From positions 341,481-405,480 of the forward strand of contig VZSF01000008.1 of the NCBI GenBank assembly GCA_013398295.1: 64,000 nucleotides of DNA. Direction: 5' to 3'. The position numbers and the translations under genes are program-made. Origin of the DNA: Chionis minor (Eukaryota; Chordata; Aves; Charadriiformes; Chionididae). Positions 34,101 to 48,700 of the stretch are shown here, piece after piece; positions within the stretch are counted from its first letter, which is position 1; each line of letters opens with the position of its first letter. The notes beneath the pieces are model-generated. The model saw nothing but the letters and a program-made list of their open reading frames with translations, had not been told where the DNA came from and searched no databases.

Positions 34101-37100
34101 TGTTTTCCGTAGCAAAGGGAAGGCTGAGAGGCTGCTCTATTTCAACATAACCATGATGGAAAAAACAGGGAAGAGCCATTCAATTCAGAAGACAGTGCTG
34201 GCATTAGAAAAAATGGGTATAAACACGACTTGGATATATTTTGGCTGTAGTTTAGAAGGAGGCTCTCTAACTGCCTAAACAGAAAACTGGTTTTCTTCCA
34301 GAGATAACAAGGGCAAAAAGATACAGGGCATAATCCCTCTCAGCAATGTATAACTTGTGAGCTTGAAGGTAGGGAAACATGACCTGGAAAACCAAAGGGG
34401 TGCCTGCATCTTATTTTTTAATAATTTCCACAGGCACTAATGTCGCTTGGATGTCTCGTCCCATTCCACGCCTTCTTTCAGTAAAACGCACAGCATAAGG
34501 ACAAGAAAACACCCCCAAAAGCCCGCTTTCAAGTGAGTGGGCCTTGCCTCCTTTTGTGGGGGATGCTCCTAAAGACAACTTCAGCAGAGGACTCTGGCTT
34601 AGGTGCTCCACCTCCAGTCCCACAGGTGTCTTCCCCTCCCTCTCCAGCTGTTTTCTAACACCAAACAGCTGGTCTGGCCTCTGAGGCAGCATGTTTCAGT
34701 GCTGCTCAGAGCCTGATATGTGTGTGCAACAGCTCTGTTATGTAGGGGGAGGTTGTTGGTTTGGGGTTTTTTTTGATAGTCCTTTTTTGGCTGTCACCCC
34801 ATGCTATGGTTACAGCTTCCTCTTTCTTTACCTCCCTGTTTACTCTTCTCTTCAACAGGTAAGAGGGCAAATTTATAGTCTTTCAAAAGAAGCCTGTAAG
34901 GGAGGGATGGGCCACAACCACATCACCCCTACCTTCCTGTGCTCTCAACCACCACAGCACCCGGCTCCTCTTTCTCTGTACACTGTGTCCACGTGGCACC
35001 AGCCTGCCAGCACCATTCAGTACCGTTATACTTACAGGAATCACCTCCTTTTTTCTTTAATCATGCTGGCTTCAGCTTTTATTAGCCTTTTCCCAAGTTA
35101 TCTCCTTTAGCATCAGCTAAACCAATATTTTATGAGCATCACTGTTTTTACTTGACTACATGTGCAAACAGAAGAGATGAATATATATTAAAAGATATAA
35201 TGGAGATAACTGTATGTGCACTGCAAGCCAAGATAATGAGAAATTTGATTAAGGACTTCTTGTTGCGTTTTTTAGAAGAGAAATATCACGAGGACTCTGC
35301 ATTTAATAAGGTGCTCAGGCTTGGAAGGATGCAGGCTCTGAATTTTATTTTAGTAAGAGTGTGACAGCATCTGAGTCCTTCTTCCCCTGCTTAAATCTCA
35401 GGAAGACTTTAAGTGGGTAAAATATAGGAAAAGGCATGAAACTTCCTACACCAGCTAGGCATAGGAGCCAGCAGCTGCGCCTCAGAATGGTTTGAAGCTT
35501 ACTCAAAATTACTCTAGGCTAGGAACTAAAAAGATCCTGGTTAGTTTGGTACCTCTGTCCACTGGAAAGAAATTTTTCCTTAACACCACCACCACCCACA
35601 GACCCTTTTTTTTTTCACGATTTGGTTTTGTTTAACTTTCTTTTATTTGCCTGTAACTTTTTGATCTTCAAGGGCTACAGAGCCTGCCCACCTTAAACCA
35701 GTCCCTTCCAATGCATTTACCTGCTTTAAAATATTACTTTTAGAAAACATATGTACTGGGACAAACTTAGCCAAAATGCCCGATCATAAAAATGGCTGCA
35801 TTTGTTTTTGTGCAGCAGCTGCAGAAGCGCCAGAGGTGAGTCCTCTCTGACTTCAGAGATCAGTTCCAACAAGCTTCTGCATGAAGAATGCAGCAGGAAG
35901 AAGCTTCAGGGCGGATTCTTTGTTGCCTTCTACTTTCTATAGGTATTTGCGTCTGGATAAACTGAAACTAAGGAAGCTCTCCTCCTGAGGTTAGAAGATG
36001 GAGGAGAACTGAAATGGAAAATGAAATAAATCTTTCTGTTTTGACTTGTGAGTAATAACTGCTGAAGCCAAACTTTCCACACAAAATGCTCCATTGGTTT
36101 ATGTGGCCAGGATGTTTTGCCACCAAAATCTAGGTGGAGTCAATTGAAATCTGTCCTGTGGGTTTTGTGGTACGTTAATATGTTTTCTAAATTTAATATA
36201 CTCCAGGGCAGAAGTCTTGAATTCCTGAAGATAGCAACTCCTGTATTTTTTTCCTTTTCCTTTCTTGCCAAATAGACCTAGATGGAAAGGTTTCTTACAG
36301 TTTTCTTGTCTTCCTACCACAGGCCAGTCAATGAACCAAAGTTTATTCATTTTACCCCTTTGGGAGTGGTATTCATCTGCATGTCTGAGAGAGTGAATGA
36401 CTGCTAAAGTGAGGATAAACGTCCTGTAAATGTCTGGAGGAAGGAGGAGCAAACTTGGACATCTTTTGAGTAATTAAAAACTGAGCGTATCCCTTCATTT
36501 TTTCAGTACTTTGAAGAAATATGATGAGCAGTAAGCAGTTCACTGGGGAATCATGAACTTTATTCCCCTGAATTCATTGTTGAAAAACTCATCAGCAAAC
36601 GAATAGTTCAAAGAATGGTACTAAAAAGTGACAACAGGAAAGGCAGAACTATGATTTGTCTGGCAGTGTACTTCCTGATGACTAAGTACTCACAGCACAT
36701 GAGTGGAAAAATCTGATACTACTCTTGAAGGCCAGAGGCCATAGTCCAAAAAAACAATCTCCTATAACAAGGAAAAGGTCATAAAGACTAAGATTTCATT
36801 TAGGCTATGAAAGTGTCTTCGGTTTTTCATGGGCACGAGGGCAGGCGTGACTTCAAATGCTGGACCTGAAATTTTGATACAGCCAGTCTGGCAGAGGATG
36901 AATGAAAACCTACCATTCTACTCCCCAGAGATGTAAAGCCTAAATAGCTTTAAAAGATATCTGATAGAAAGAAGAGAGTATTCACTTCTAAGTGAAGATA
37001 ACATAATGGTCTAAGCAGTCACACGGGTTCTACAGAGAGAAATTTCTTCCCCCTTTGGGTAGAGAAGAAGTTCAGTGTTGTTTTTCTTCTGTTCAGAGGT

Positions 37101-40100
37101 GGCACTGTAAGGTACTAATAGCCAAGAAACAAAGGATTACATTAATTAAAAAAAAGTAAATACATCCACCTTTAAGTAAAAACTCCCAAATAGAACTATA
37201 TTATGAATTCTAACAACACTTTCAAAGTTCTGATTTTAGAGCCAAACCATACAGTGGGGTTTAAACCACTGCTCTGAAGTTTTATTTAACTAAGGCTGAA
37301 ACTCAACTGAACAATTTGAGAAGATCTGAAATGGAAAATTAGGTGGTTTGCCTCCTTCCCTAGTGAATAGTCAAACCTTTACCGACCTTTCTGTTAGAGG
37401 TTAACCTCTCAAACCTCTCTCCCTTATTTGCCAAAGAAGACTGAGGATACAAGCAATTCCCTAGAAAGCTAGTAACTTTTTTTGGGATGGTGAATATAAA
37501 ATAATGCACATATGCCATACAAATCTAAGGAACTGGAAGCCACACCACAGCCTTATTTATAAGTGCTGCAATGTTTCCTTCTAATCTCCTTGCTTCTCAA
37601 GACCTGTTAGGACAGGGAGCGCCTCCTCTATATTTGAACACTGCTTAGCACCACTGCACATAATGAAGACATCATAGTACCTGAAAATACTGTTCCCAGT
37701 CCTTTCTGATGGTAGAAAGGAGAGAAAATGAACTAAGGGCTGAAATGTACTGACTGAAACTGCTATTTGTGACGGGGATGATCCTAGAACCAAAGATGTA
37801 TCTGAATAGTTTCGTGTGCATCAGAAGTCCTATTCAACCGCTATATTTAAAATACTTGTAGGTTTAACCCCGATCATGACTTTTTCAGCATTTATTATTT
37901 CCTTCACCTTGAAACAGGAACAAAAGGCCCTCAGATAAAAAAAAAAAACTGGGACACTACAGCTTTGAAAGGTATGTCCACGTGCTTTTTCAAAAAAACT
38001 TATCTGTCACTTGTCTACTATCCTATTTTATGGTGAAGTGTAACAGATAACTTGATGCTTCCTTAAGGCAGCAATGAATGATCGAACTCAATTTATTTAT
38101 CCACTACTGCATGGTTACAAACAAAGCACAAAGAGTTGCTATGTTTAAAGCTTAGCAAACTGTGATGAAGCAGATAGCAAGCCCTTCCATGTAAAGTACC
38201 TTAATTGAATTATCAGGCATTCTGTGCCCAATGAAAAAGAGAGGGTACTTGCCAATGAAACCACCCTTTTATTCACTCATAGTTGTTCTCCTGCACAGCT
38301 CTGGTAAGAAAGCTGGAGGCAGGGAAAGGGGACATGAGGGCTTTTTTTATTGAAAAGCTCAGCCATGCACAGAAGAAATGGTTTTGCCAAATTTTCTTTC
38401 ACCTTCTCTTTCAAATCCAGTAAATTCTTTCAACCAGCGTTACTTAAAAACTTGCCATACCCAAGTTAAAAGTAAAAACCCAAAACGCATCAGGCCTGGT
38501 GCTTGAGAACCACTAAAGCAATCTACATCTGATAAAAAATATCTGTTCGTTAGCTTAAAATTTAAAGCTTGTATTTTTTAACCCTTTGAAGTGTATGTTT
38601 TGATTTTTGAATCTGGTTTGCTGTCAACTTTGAAAAGCTGAACTGTTGGTAAAATCACAAAATTCGGGCATTAGCATTTTAGGAAATGCCAAATGTAATA
38701 AAATTTGATTACAGTGAATGCCCAAGCAATTTTTTTATTGTTTACTTTTTTGTCAACAAGCCCAAGTATGACATATCCCTGTATTTGTCAGTTTAATCAA
38801 ATTACTTCACTATATTACTTCCCTGAAGGGCTGAACTCCAGTGCTAGAATAAGTTTATAACTTCTTATTGTGCAGACATTTAACTTCTGTGTTTGTATTT
38901 AACTGAACAGGCTTACTTGTCCTAACCCAAATCCTCACTTCCAATCTGCACATCAAATGAAAAAGAAGGGATGTGCTCTGATGCTGTTATTAACTCCATC
39001 AATTAGGCACGGGTCTGGAAAGGCACTTTTCTTCTTCACAGACTTCTTGTTTAGATGGCTTCTAACGGAGGTTCTCAGCCATCTAACTGATTTCAAAGGT
39101 GTCTAACAGTGTTTAGGAAATCTGACTTAGTGTGTTTTAAGCCGAGTCTTTTGATGTGTTTCTTAGCGATGTGCTCAGCTGGGATTTCCTAGTAAAAATA
39201 ATTATTTCTTTTTTTTCCTGCTTATAGCTTAGATGCTTTTTAGAGGCAGATTATTAATAACTAACTTGGCAGTGCCATTAGTTTCTGCCGCTAGCTCAGT
39301 AGGCGATTCACCTACCTTACCAGAAGAAGACAAACCGAAGGTTATAACAATGTGATGTTCATTCCCTTCAGTGAGACAGGTAAAATGCAGAGGTTGAAGG
39401 GGAGCAGCTTTGGAAGTGGCAGATATCCAAACAGCTACCACTGCTGCCTTTTTCAGACTTCTTCAAAACTATTGCCTTGGCAGAGGGCGATGCCCTGAGC
39501 AATCCCTCCAAAGCTATTGTACACGCTCCACGAGGTATTGTGCAGCCCACGTCTGTACGGTGGATATAAATTTTCCTCCTGAAAAGAATAAATCTTTCAC
39601 AACTAAGGGAAAGAGGAGATATGGTTTCTAAATGAATGATTCATTGTTGGAGGGTGCCGTCTTGATTTGCTGGAGTTGCTACGATACCACAGCAGCAATG
39701 CCAACTTGTCATAGCCCTTAATGCTCTCTGGAAGCTCAGTAAGCTGAAAAGGCATTGCTGAGAGAAATTATTTACTTTTAAACAGGACATGTGTATTTAC
39801 CATGAAACTACTTTCAATATCTCCCACCTTTCTCCATAGGATGGCTTGAAATGAGTTGTAGCCTTTTTTTCCCCCCTCTGTGGGTTCTGGGAGAGTGAAG
39901 GGCATAAACAGGAAGGCAGCATGCACTGAGAAAGATGGCAGGATGCCCCAAAATGGTAATTTAAAAAACTCTCTCGCTGCTCCGGCCAAAACTTGGGTTT
40001 GGGCCTTTTTTGATAAAAAAAGAAAAATATTGTCAACAACTTTCTGTCACATTGAAAGCATATGTGGCTTTGCTGATTCATGTTTATCTAGAAAAAGTAT

Positions 40101-41012
40101 GAAAGCCTACAGTGCATATTTTTTGTGAAAAAGCACAGCAGGGCTATATAAGAATAAAGTCAGAATTTCTTTGGGGAATTCTCATGTTTAAAACTGTAAC
40201 TGTAGTAACAGCAAATCTGCCTTTCAGCAGCATAAAAACTGCATCTTACGCAAGCTGACACCTTAAACAGGGCTCCTGCAGCAAGCTAACAGTACAAAAC
40301 AGGGAACTGGCACTAACTAAACGGCGGAGCATCTTATTAACTAACAAAAATGGCTAGCAGGGATGGGACTGAGGTTATAGGCAGTGAGAAAGAAATTAAG
40401 TACCAGCATGCAAATTTTTGATGCAGCGAACTGCGGGGAAAATATGGAACTGAATTGCTACTGTTGCTGAAGGAAAGTTGGCTCCTGTTGCAGAAGAGCC
40501 TGCAATTGTCCTGGAATGATGAAAACTCTGGAAGAGGAAAGACTTAAGTCACATCCTTCCCACGGGCTGCAGACTTTCAGAGAAAGTGAAACAACAAAAT
40601 TAATGTCACAAATAAATAAATAATGCCAGCAAGTCATTTCATAAGGATCATAATGATAAAAAGATGACAGCCTCTAGGTAAAGATTACCTAAGCACACAT
40701 CTCTCTACTGTTGCAAAACTCGATTTTCGGCAAAGAGCAGCAGCGCATGCTGCTGCCTCCTTTCTTTCAAAGTTCTCATTAGTCCTCTTAAATTCAGATA
40801 ACAAGAAAGTACTACAGAAGTGGGAAGCCAAGAGAGGACTGCTCTTAAAAACTTCTGATCCTACACCTCGTCCCCGCCGAGTCACAAAGTACAAATAAAG
40901 CAAGCAGGATGGAAACTGAAGTAGGAAAATTGCTTGTAGAGAAGAGACTAGATCAGGGAATGGACACCCAGCCTCTACTACTGAAAGGAACTGAAGTGAT
41001 TTTTAGCTTAAC

Positions 41013-41026
41013 TTTTTTTTTTTTTT
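41013..41026. repeat. poly(T) run, 14 bases
   Basis: Uninterrupted T run in intron 1 with no recognisable flanking element. Confidence 0.8.
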
Positions 41027-42193
41027 AATTAGAAAAACTGAAGTTTTTCCTTTAGTTTTTAGGAAAGGACTGATTTATCTCTGAATTTATGACTGAACTG
41101 GCATGAGAACCATCTCTGGGTGGTTCTTCACCAAACTGAGTACCATCTTGCTTAGATGCTTAGGAGCATCACTCTTTCCTGATGAAGTTTGGTAAGTGGT
41201 GCCTGAGTTTAAAGAGGTTGTGCTCCAGAAGTGGGCCCAGAAGGACGTATATGAGCTTATTCTTAAAAATGACTTCTCAAAAATAATTCACGATGCCTGC
41301 TCTTTTCTGTTCTGTAAGACCATCTGTACTGATTTCCATTAAGAGATGTTCACTATGCTGACCAATACTGGCTTATTACACACAAATACCTATGAAGTTA
41401 ATACTTTTACTATTAGTACCCACATAGGATTCTTGTCTTTAATTCTACGGACCATTCCTGAGCCTTAATCTTACCGTATTTTGTTCAAAAGAAGAGACTT
41501 TTTTCCCTTTATGGCTGTTTCCTACCAGAGCCTTACTGTTCAAAAATATCTAATTAAAATGATAGAAAGTGATCCAACTAAAATGTACCACTGGCATTAC
41601 ACTGAACACACATACTTCAAAACATACAGCTTAAATTTAAATTTAAATATATGGAAACTGCTAGTGACTTGGCTTGTCATTTTGGAGCTTGCTTCTGAAG
41701 CTGAACAGGCAGATTGGCTGCAGGAGGATATTCTTTGTAAGTCCTGTTACTTCTCAGTCTTTTTCCCTTAGTATTGCAATTTCTGCAGAATCTGCAGACT
41801 TCCTATTCCGTTGCCGCTTGATAGCAGCAGGAAAACAGGGAGGTTAAAAGAGCAGTAATACTTGAAAGGGACTTACAAGGATACTTAAAAGAGCTTGAAA
41901 GGAAGTGTCAGCAGTGTCAGGAGGAAAGCATGCTCTCTGAATGAACGCACCGCTTTCCTATGGCATCTCCAGCCTTTGATTAGGCTCAGCCCCATGGAGA
42001 CTCCTGGAGGGACCCTAAGGGCTAATTAGAAAAATGACACGAAATGATGAGAGTCTTCCCAGCTGGTCTTTATCCTTTGCTTTCCTTTGGGATGGGGGCG
42101 GGGGAGGCAAAAGGAGGGAATGCTGTACATAAGAGTAACAAGAGAGATGGAGATACATTTATCAGGGTGGTTATTCTGCTGGATGTGCATTGC

Positions 42194-42221
42194 AGCTGCA
42201 GGGACTGAGCTGCAGGGACTA
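42194..42221. repeat. two-copy 14-base tandem duplication
   Basis: The unit agctgcagggactg is followed directly by a second copy that differs only in its last base. This is a minor local duplication. Confidence 0.75.
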
Positions 42222-42515
42222 AGAAGCCATTCCTTGGAGTGTGTGTAAGGCAATGGGAAGAAAGTGACTCTCGGGCAAGGCTGTGCTCTTACTACACCTT
42301 TTCTAATACAGCTGGGGGGGAAATAGCATGAATAATTGGCCTAGGAGACTTGCTAGGTTGAAGTGGAAGAAGCAAATTTCCTTCCTCTGCTGACAGTATT
42401 CGCAAACTGTACCTTGCTTTAGTCTCCCTTGTTGGTAACTCTTATTGCTCTCCTCTGACACCGGATTAATTATGAGTTTGGCATGATGTCTAAAAACCAG
42501 AGAGCAGTGCAGGGG

Positions 42516-42543
42516 CACACACACACAAAAAAAAAAAAAAAAA
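42516..42543. repeat. (CA)6 followed by poly(A)
   Basis: Six CA units run directly into 17 A. It is a compound microsatellite with no recognisable element beside it. Confidence 0.85.
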
Positions 42544-45419
42544 GGGAAAATCAAGAGCCAAAATTGATCCGCCTGCACCAGCAGCTGAAATGCAATTTAT
42601 AATGGAAAAAAACAACAGTGCCTTCCATGCGAGCTGCTCAGAGTGTGGAGTTTATACGTAAAGGTAGCTACATCTAGAAATAGCTACTGCTGTAATTTAT
42701 AATGTTATACCTAGCTTAACAGGAACATCCTTTGACAACAGCGGAGGTAAGAATCAATATTCTTCGGCTCGGCATTTCTGTGCAGTCAGATTGTGGCTGC
42801 CGGCTAACTAAGCCTTGTTACTGGGGTCATGACAAAGGAGGAGAGAAAATAAATGACAACAGCCCTGACACAGCTGGCCTGGAGGAAAGAGCTGCACCTT
42901 TCAGCCAAGCATCTTAAATCACTTCTGCATACACTGCAATGGCTCAGGAGCATAACATTATATGAAAGGCACAGGGCAAGACGCTAGTGGTGGTTGTCAC
43001 AACTAAAAGCTTTAGCACAATGTGTCCCCAGGTTACTGATCCAAATCCTGAATATCACAAGCGGAACCATCAGGAACCATCATATAAACTGAAGTCGACC
43101 CCATGTGCAAAGGAAGAACCTCGTAAATCTCTGTATCTAAGGGCTGTTCTCCACCAGAAAGTGACATCAGCTTCTCTTAAATTTAATTTAAATACCGTTT
43201 TAATAGTTAAAGGACTTTGTAGCTCTTTCATTCTGAGAAAAACAGCAGACTCAAATACAGGCCCACGGATAACAGGGTGTAATAAAGACATGCCTATCTC
43301 TAGGGTTGCACACATTCAGTTAGCAGCAGGAAGAAGCAGAGACTGTGTTAAAAAGACAGATCAGCAAGTGACAGTATCTTGCCAAAGGATGAGCTGTTTA
43401 ATGGAGAACAAACATCGCCTGGAGTTTTTAAGGATGTGGTCTGAAGTGAAGAAAGTGGGTCCTGTTTCTTGTTTGGCCATGGACTTATGACCTTCATTAT
43501 AATAGTGTCTTTGCAATGACCATTGAGAATGTAAGTATGTAGAAACCACATAGTGGAAAATGCAGTAATAGTACAGAAGTAAAGAACACCCCTTGCTGAC
43601 CTTCACTGTGTGGATTTGGATATCTGATTTCTATATGCAAAAGCTGTGATTTTCAGAGAATGATAGGAGGCTTTGCACCCTGGCAGGAGGGTAAGACATG
43701 TTCGTGAGCAAATAGTACAAAAACCAAAGTCTGTGCAATTCTCTGCATAATACAAGTTAAACAAAACAGGAGTGAATAAAAATTCTTATCTGAATCCCAA
43801 CATTTTTATATATTTATTTTATAGAATAAAAGAAAACTAATGCTGAGCAGTATGAGATCTTTGACACAAATATGATGATCTTCCTTGTCAATATGCGTGC
43901 ATGTGAGCCTCCACGTCCACTGCCGTGGCACTAAAGAAGACAGACAAAACCTCCTCAGTAGACAAGTTATTCCACAAATGTCCCTCAGCACCAGCTTCTA
44001 ACAAATGTTCACAGCTGTCAGAAGAAGTTGTTAGACCAGATGGATAACTAAGGGGACACTGATGGACAACTAGAGTGACACTGGCTGCTCTGGTGTTAAT
44101 AATATAAATTTATTTCTTATTCACACCACTTCAAATACTACTAACCTTCCTCAGAGGTATTTACCGATATTTGAAGTGTGTTTTGAGGTAAGATCATATG
44201 CACAAAACATGCAACTGTTTATAGGAAGCAATCTGTCTTCTGTGCTGTGAAGGTATTTAAAAGAAGGAAACCTATATATGGGATACCGGTCTGCTTGAAA
44301 ACAATGGTTACAAGAAAAGTGACAAGCCCAGCTCATTCAGTATTTGCAGGGTTAATTTTTTTGGAAAAATGACATCAAGTCACACTCTTGTATCTGCAAA
44401 TCTTCGTATACTTTCTGAGGTGCCCAACCAAATAATATCTGCGTTACGCATCTAGAAATTAATAAATTGACATCAAACAAATTGCACTAATTGATCTGGT
44501 TTTTTATGTATACTCGAGCTGACACTCCAGTCTGTTTTTTTCCTCAGTGCAATTAGGACAGCGAGGTTTTTTTTCCAAAAACTCTCCAGAGAATGAGGCA
44601 CCCAGCTGCTACAGGCTCTCAGCAGCAGCAGCAGGCAGCCTAAATCCCTCAGCTGATGCAGGGGCAGGGTATTTATTACCTTCCCAACCTTCTCCTTATC
44701 GCCACGCTGTTGAACCCAGGCGCGGTGGGTTGTTCTCCTTCAGCAGGCAGGAGCACCAGAAGCCTTTTGGTCTCTTCTAAAAAGCTGACTTCTCACCTCA
44801 GGTGCGTTTAGTCATTCAACAGCAGGAACCATCCCACCATTGTCCACCATTACTTTTGCTCATCTCCCCCTTCAGCTCCTAGAGTAAAGCTTACATGATT
44901 TCCCATGGGAAGAGCAGAAGGCACACAAGCTAAAAATACTGCATGGGTAAGTAGTCCAGAAAGTTCAGAACAAGAAACTACCTGATAGGATTAAGCTTAA
45001 AAATAACCCAGGTCCCGAGGGAAGAGACATCTCACAGTCTCTCTGTGCCACGACCAAGGTCTTTACTGATGGATTATGTTTTGCTGTGTACCCTATTGGA
45101 ACAGCGTGTGATGAGAAATCTCACAGTAAAATAAATGTCATGCCTTGCTCAATAGCTTTTCTGTCAAATTGCAATAACGTATGTGAACAACCACTGCTCT
45201 TTATTCTTTAAAATTCAGATTAAAAAACCCAGCACTGGTTTGGGAGATGCTGGAAGCTGCCCATTAAGCAGGCCGGTCTGGCTGGCTGCACGGCCAAAGG
45301 CAAGGCAGCTTCCTGACACAGCCTCCTCCTCGAACAGCCTCCTCCACTTATGCCGATGGAAACATTTCTTTGGCTTCCATCAATACTGGACCAGGTCCTC
45401 TATCACCGAGTGAACTTGT

Positions 45420-45730
45420 CTGTTTTCTTCTGGAACGGCTTCCGCATTTGCAGTAAAAGCGATCGCAACAAACCTAAATTCTGGCAGAAGAAAACCCCAC
45501 AAGAAGCACGCACGGCGCTCGCGCCCCGTCAGGCTGCGGGCTACGGGGAGCTGCCTGTCCCGGCACCAGCGGCACGGAACGGGGGGGAGATGCTGGCCCT
45601 CCGCGCCACCCTCCCCGCGCCAGAGGCGGCCGAGCACAACAACCCCGCGCAGGCGGAGGCCGGGAGGCAGTGGTCTGAGATGAAACACCATAACGTGGCC
45701 GCTGTAATCGATTCCGGTCCAAACCGAGCC
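45420..45730. promoter_or_regulatory. CpG island inside ANKH intron 1
   Basis: Between about 45481 and 45725 I count about 27 CpG in 245 bases with high GC, while the surrounding intron is AT-rich and CpG-poor. Such islands in vertebrate genomes usually mark promoters or other unmethylated regulatory DNA. Here it could be an alternative ANKH start, the promoter of a noncoding RNA on either strand, or an enhancer. The island is not the canonical ANKH exon 1: no MVKFPALTH frame or equivalent donor is present. The edges are by eye. Confidence 0.55.
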
Positions 45731-48700
45731 ATGTGTATGGGGGTAAAAGAGCAAGACTGGAAAAACACACTGCAGAGCTGTTCTGCAAAGAATGTGTACT
45801 GCATCAATCCTAATGCACTCCTGAAAAATAGTGACTCAAGAGAGTTTGGCTTGAGAAGCCCACGTAAATACATACATACCTGAATGAAGAAATGAAAAAT
45901 GCACTCAAAGGCATCCCAACAAGCTCTCTTTACTTTAAATTTACTCATCTTTTCCTAAACTGAGTAGACATGTAGTTAACCCATTAGCATGGCTGCATGC
46001 TCCTACGGTACTTCATTAATTTTTTTTTTTTTTAAATCTTTTTGAAGTATTTTCATTAATAGAAATGTCAGAATGTTTCAGGTCCTCCAAGGGGAATTTA
46101 TTACTTGTTATTATGCAGCTTTAATAATTTAAATGCCAATGTAACAATCCAGGAATGGAAACAGTATGTTCCAGGAATGCTGCAGTGAATTAGTAATCAT
46201 GATCTGCTTGTACTTGCTGTTATCCCCATGAATTTTACCCAGACTGAATGGTTTTTTTCACCAACGAACAGAAAGTTGGGAATAGTGTTAACAAAATTCA
46301 AATCAACAGTGGCTTGCCCTGTTTCCGACAAGGTTTCGACTCTCCTTATCAATCATATAAATAATTGCAGAGGTTCAGCGTGTGGAGCATGAGACCTTAC
46401 TCCTAGAAGAGGGCCGGGCAAGAGCCACGTACTGCTGTACACGTAAATGCGGGATCCTCTTACCAGGCATTGCCATTGCAATGTCAACACAAATACCGTC
46501 GCTAGGGGAAGGAGAACAGCCAGCGGGGCTAGAGGCAGTCAGCTGGCCAGAAGGCAAGGTAGCACAGCCGTGACACCATGGGCAGTTTTTGCATACACCA
46601 AAAAGTATTTGAATGATATACGGAAGATGCTGCAAAATAACATATGTTCGTTTGGATGAGTTTCTTCCCACCAACTGTCCCCCTCGTTTCTCCTTTAACA
46701 GTATTTGTTTCCAGGAAAGAGCCTGTGGTTTGGAGGGGGTAATAAATACATCTTGGATCTGAATGAGGAGATGATGGGTTTCTTGCATGGCAGGCTGGGA
46801 GGTCAGACGCACATTATCAGTAAGAAAGCCTGAGAAAACAGGTAAGATTACAAAGGAAAAAAAAGAGCAGTCTGAGGTAACAGGTGGTTACTATAAAACA
46901 GAAAATTAACAAACAAAAGTTGGGAAGGAGACTAACAAGGGAAAGGGTGTGCAGTAAGAAGTGGTGAACTGTGACACAGACTAAAGGAAAGAAAAAGGTA
47001 AGAGAAAAGCAAAAGCTTTAAGACTTTGCCAAGGAATAGTCACTGTAGATGATGAAATTAATTTCACTGAAACGAAACTGATGTCCACAGTGAATTCATG
47101 AACTGAAGATATTAGACAAGTCGGCTCTTGCAGATGAGCAGTTAGAGCACTGGCAGGCCAGCAGCTTGTCAAACAGCTGATACCCAAGGGACATCAGGAA
47201 AGTGGGAGAGAGGTTGGTGAAGGTGCTTAAGGAAGGTGAACAGAAGCACGCGTGAGTAGGCAGTCCCGTAGGAAAGGCTGCATGGAAAAAGGCAAGATGG
47301 CTTTATAAAACCGATTCTGGATCATGTGGGACGAAATACACATCTTGGCATCCTGGGCTGTGACATGAGGACACGCTCACCTGAGACTGGATCCGTAAAG
47401 CATGCTCAGTGCCTTTTGCTGTCCTACCTCTGAGCCGCATTCAACCACACGTGGTTGGTACTGAGTGTCTGCAAGGCTGACCATGGAACAATCTCTCGAG
47501 GCATGCACAAAGCTGCTTTGAAGTCAGTGGAGCACTACAGCCATCTGCTTGGATGCGTCATGTGCCAGGACCAGGTTGACACAGACCATGACAATATTCC
47601 TTGCAGACTACTTGTAAGACGCTGCTTAAGCACAGGGTGCATTTTGGTTTTCTATTTTTAAATCAATATATGGCAAATAAGAAATAATTTGTGGAGTTTA
47701 TGGTTATTGCATTGTGTGGAGAAAGTTGTGGACGCGATGGACTTGATTCTGCCTTAGAAGTATTTATGGTATCATTTTCACCTCATGGCTGCTGCCAAAA
47801 TCAAGAGTGAGCTGGTTATTAGTGGGGGTAAAAGAGAGAAAATTGGCTCCATAGGTGTTTTTTAACTGACAAAAAATAAATATTAAGACTGCAGAGAATG
47901 CTTATTCCTGCATTTTGAAATGATGAACCTCACTTCCTTCTTTTCCTCCATACAAAAGGCAGAAATGTTGCTACTCCTTTACAAACTACCATGGAAGTGA
48001 AAAAGTCAAATGTAAAACGTCCATGGTTACAAATGATGAAGTCTGCATGTCTAACTCAACTTGTGCTGTCACTCACAATCAGTTTGGCAATCCTACAAGC
48101 AAAGATCTTTGTCTTTCCCTTGTTCTGTGACGCAACTCAACATATTTGCCTAACCCACTGTTCATTGAAATCACTGAAGGGGTACAAAATGTTTGGAAGG
48201 ACTAGGAAGCCACTTCTATTCCAGGGCATACTTCCAAGTGTGCTAGTCAGATAGCCATTTATATGCACATTTTCCTTAAAGTATCAATAACGAGAACTTG
48301 GTGTCCTCCAGAAAGAATAAGAATGTCTGGTTCACCCCAGAACTGAAGTGAGGCAAGGACCATATTATGTTTTTACTACTTTTCCCGACTTCCTCAGAGC
48401 TCTATATGGGGATGTGGCATATGACAAGGTCTACAAATTTAGCTACTATGAAGTAGGAAGTAAAGGGGCAGCATAGAAGAGAGGGCTTTCTCCTGCTTGT
48501 AAATGGAAAATACACAACAAGTTCTTCTGAAGGGAGAGACTGAATTGTCAAGAAATAGGTGAGGCCACAGGAAGCTGTCCATGAGAAAGGCAGGGAACAA
48601 CACTCCAGAAGGAGACATGGGGCAGGATGGACTTGATACTTGGGAGTTAGAGGGAGAAATGTCACGCAATTTATTGGATTAGACTTTCTTGGCAATATTA

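Larger units (their letters stand above)
30007..45419 (-). other. ANKH: ANKH intron 1, 30.0-45.4 kb
   Basis: Intronic sequence, mostly AT-rich, with a CpG-enriched patch at about 30930-31170, homopolymer runs at 41013-41026 and 42516-42543, and an imperfect 14-base duplication at 42194-42221. No coding sequence is supported. A minus-strand frame at 30373-30921 begins at GTG and has no early ATG. A plus-strand frame at 32587-33030 has no recognisable domain. Confidence 0.8.

Noticed and set aside
45380..45754. CpG island as canonical ANKH exon 1
   Set aside because: No frame on the minus strand encodes the expected start (MVKFPALTH) or ends with GEQ at a GT donor. The long minus-strand frames here match nothing in ANKH.
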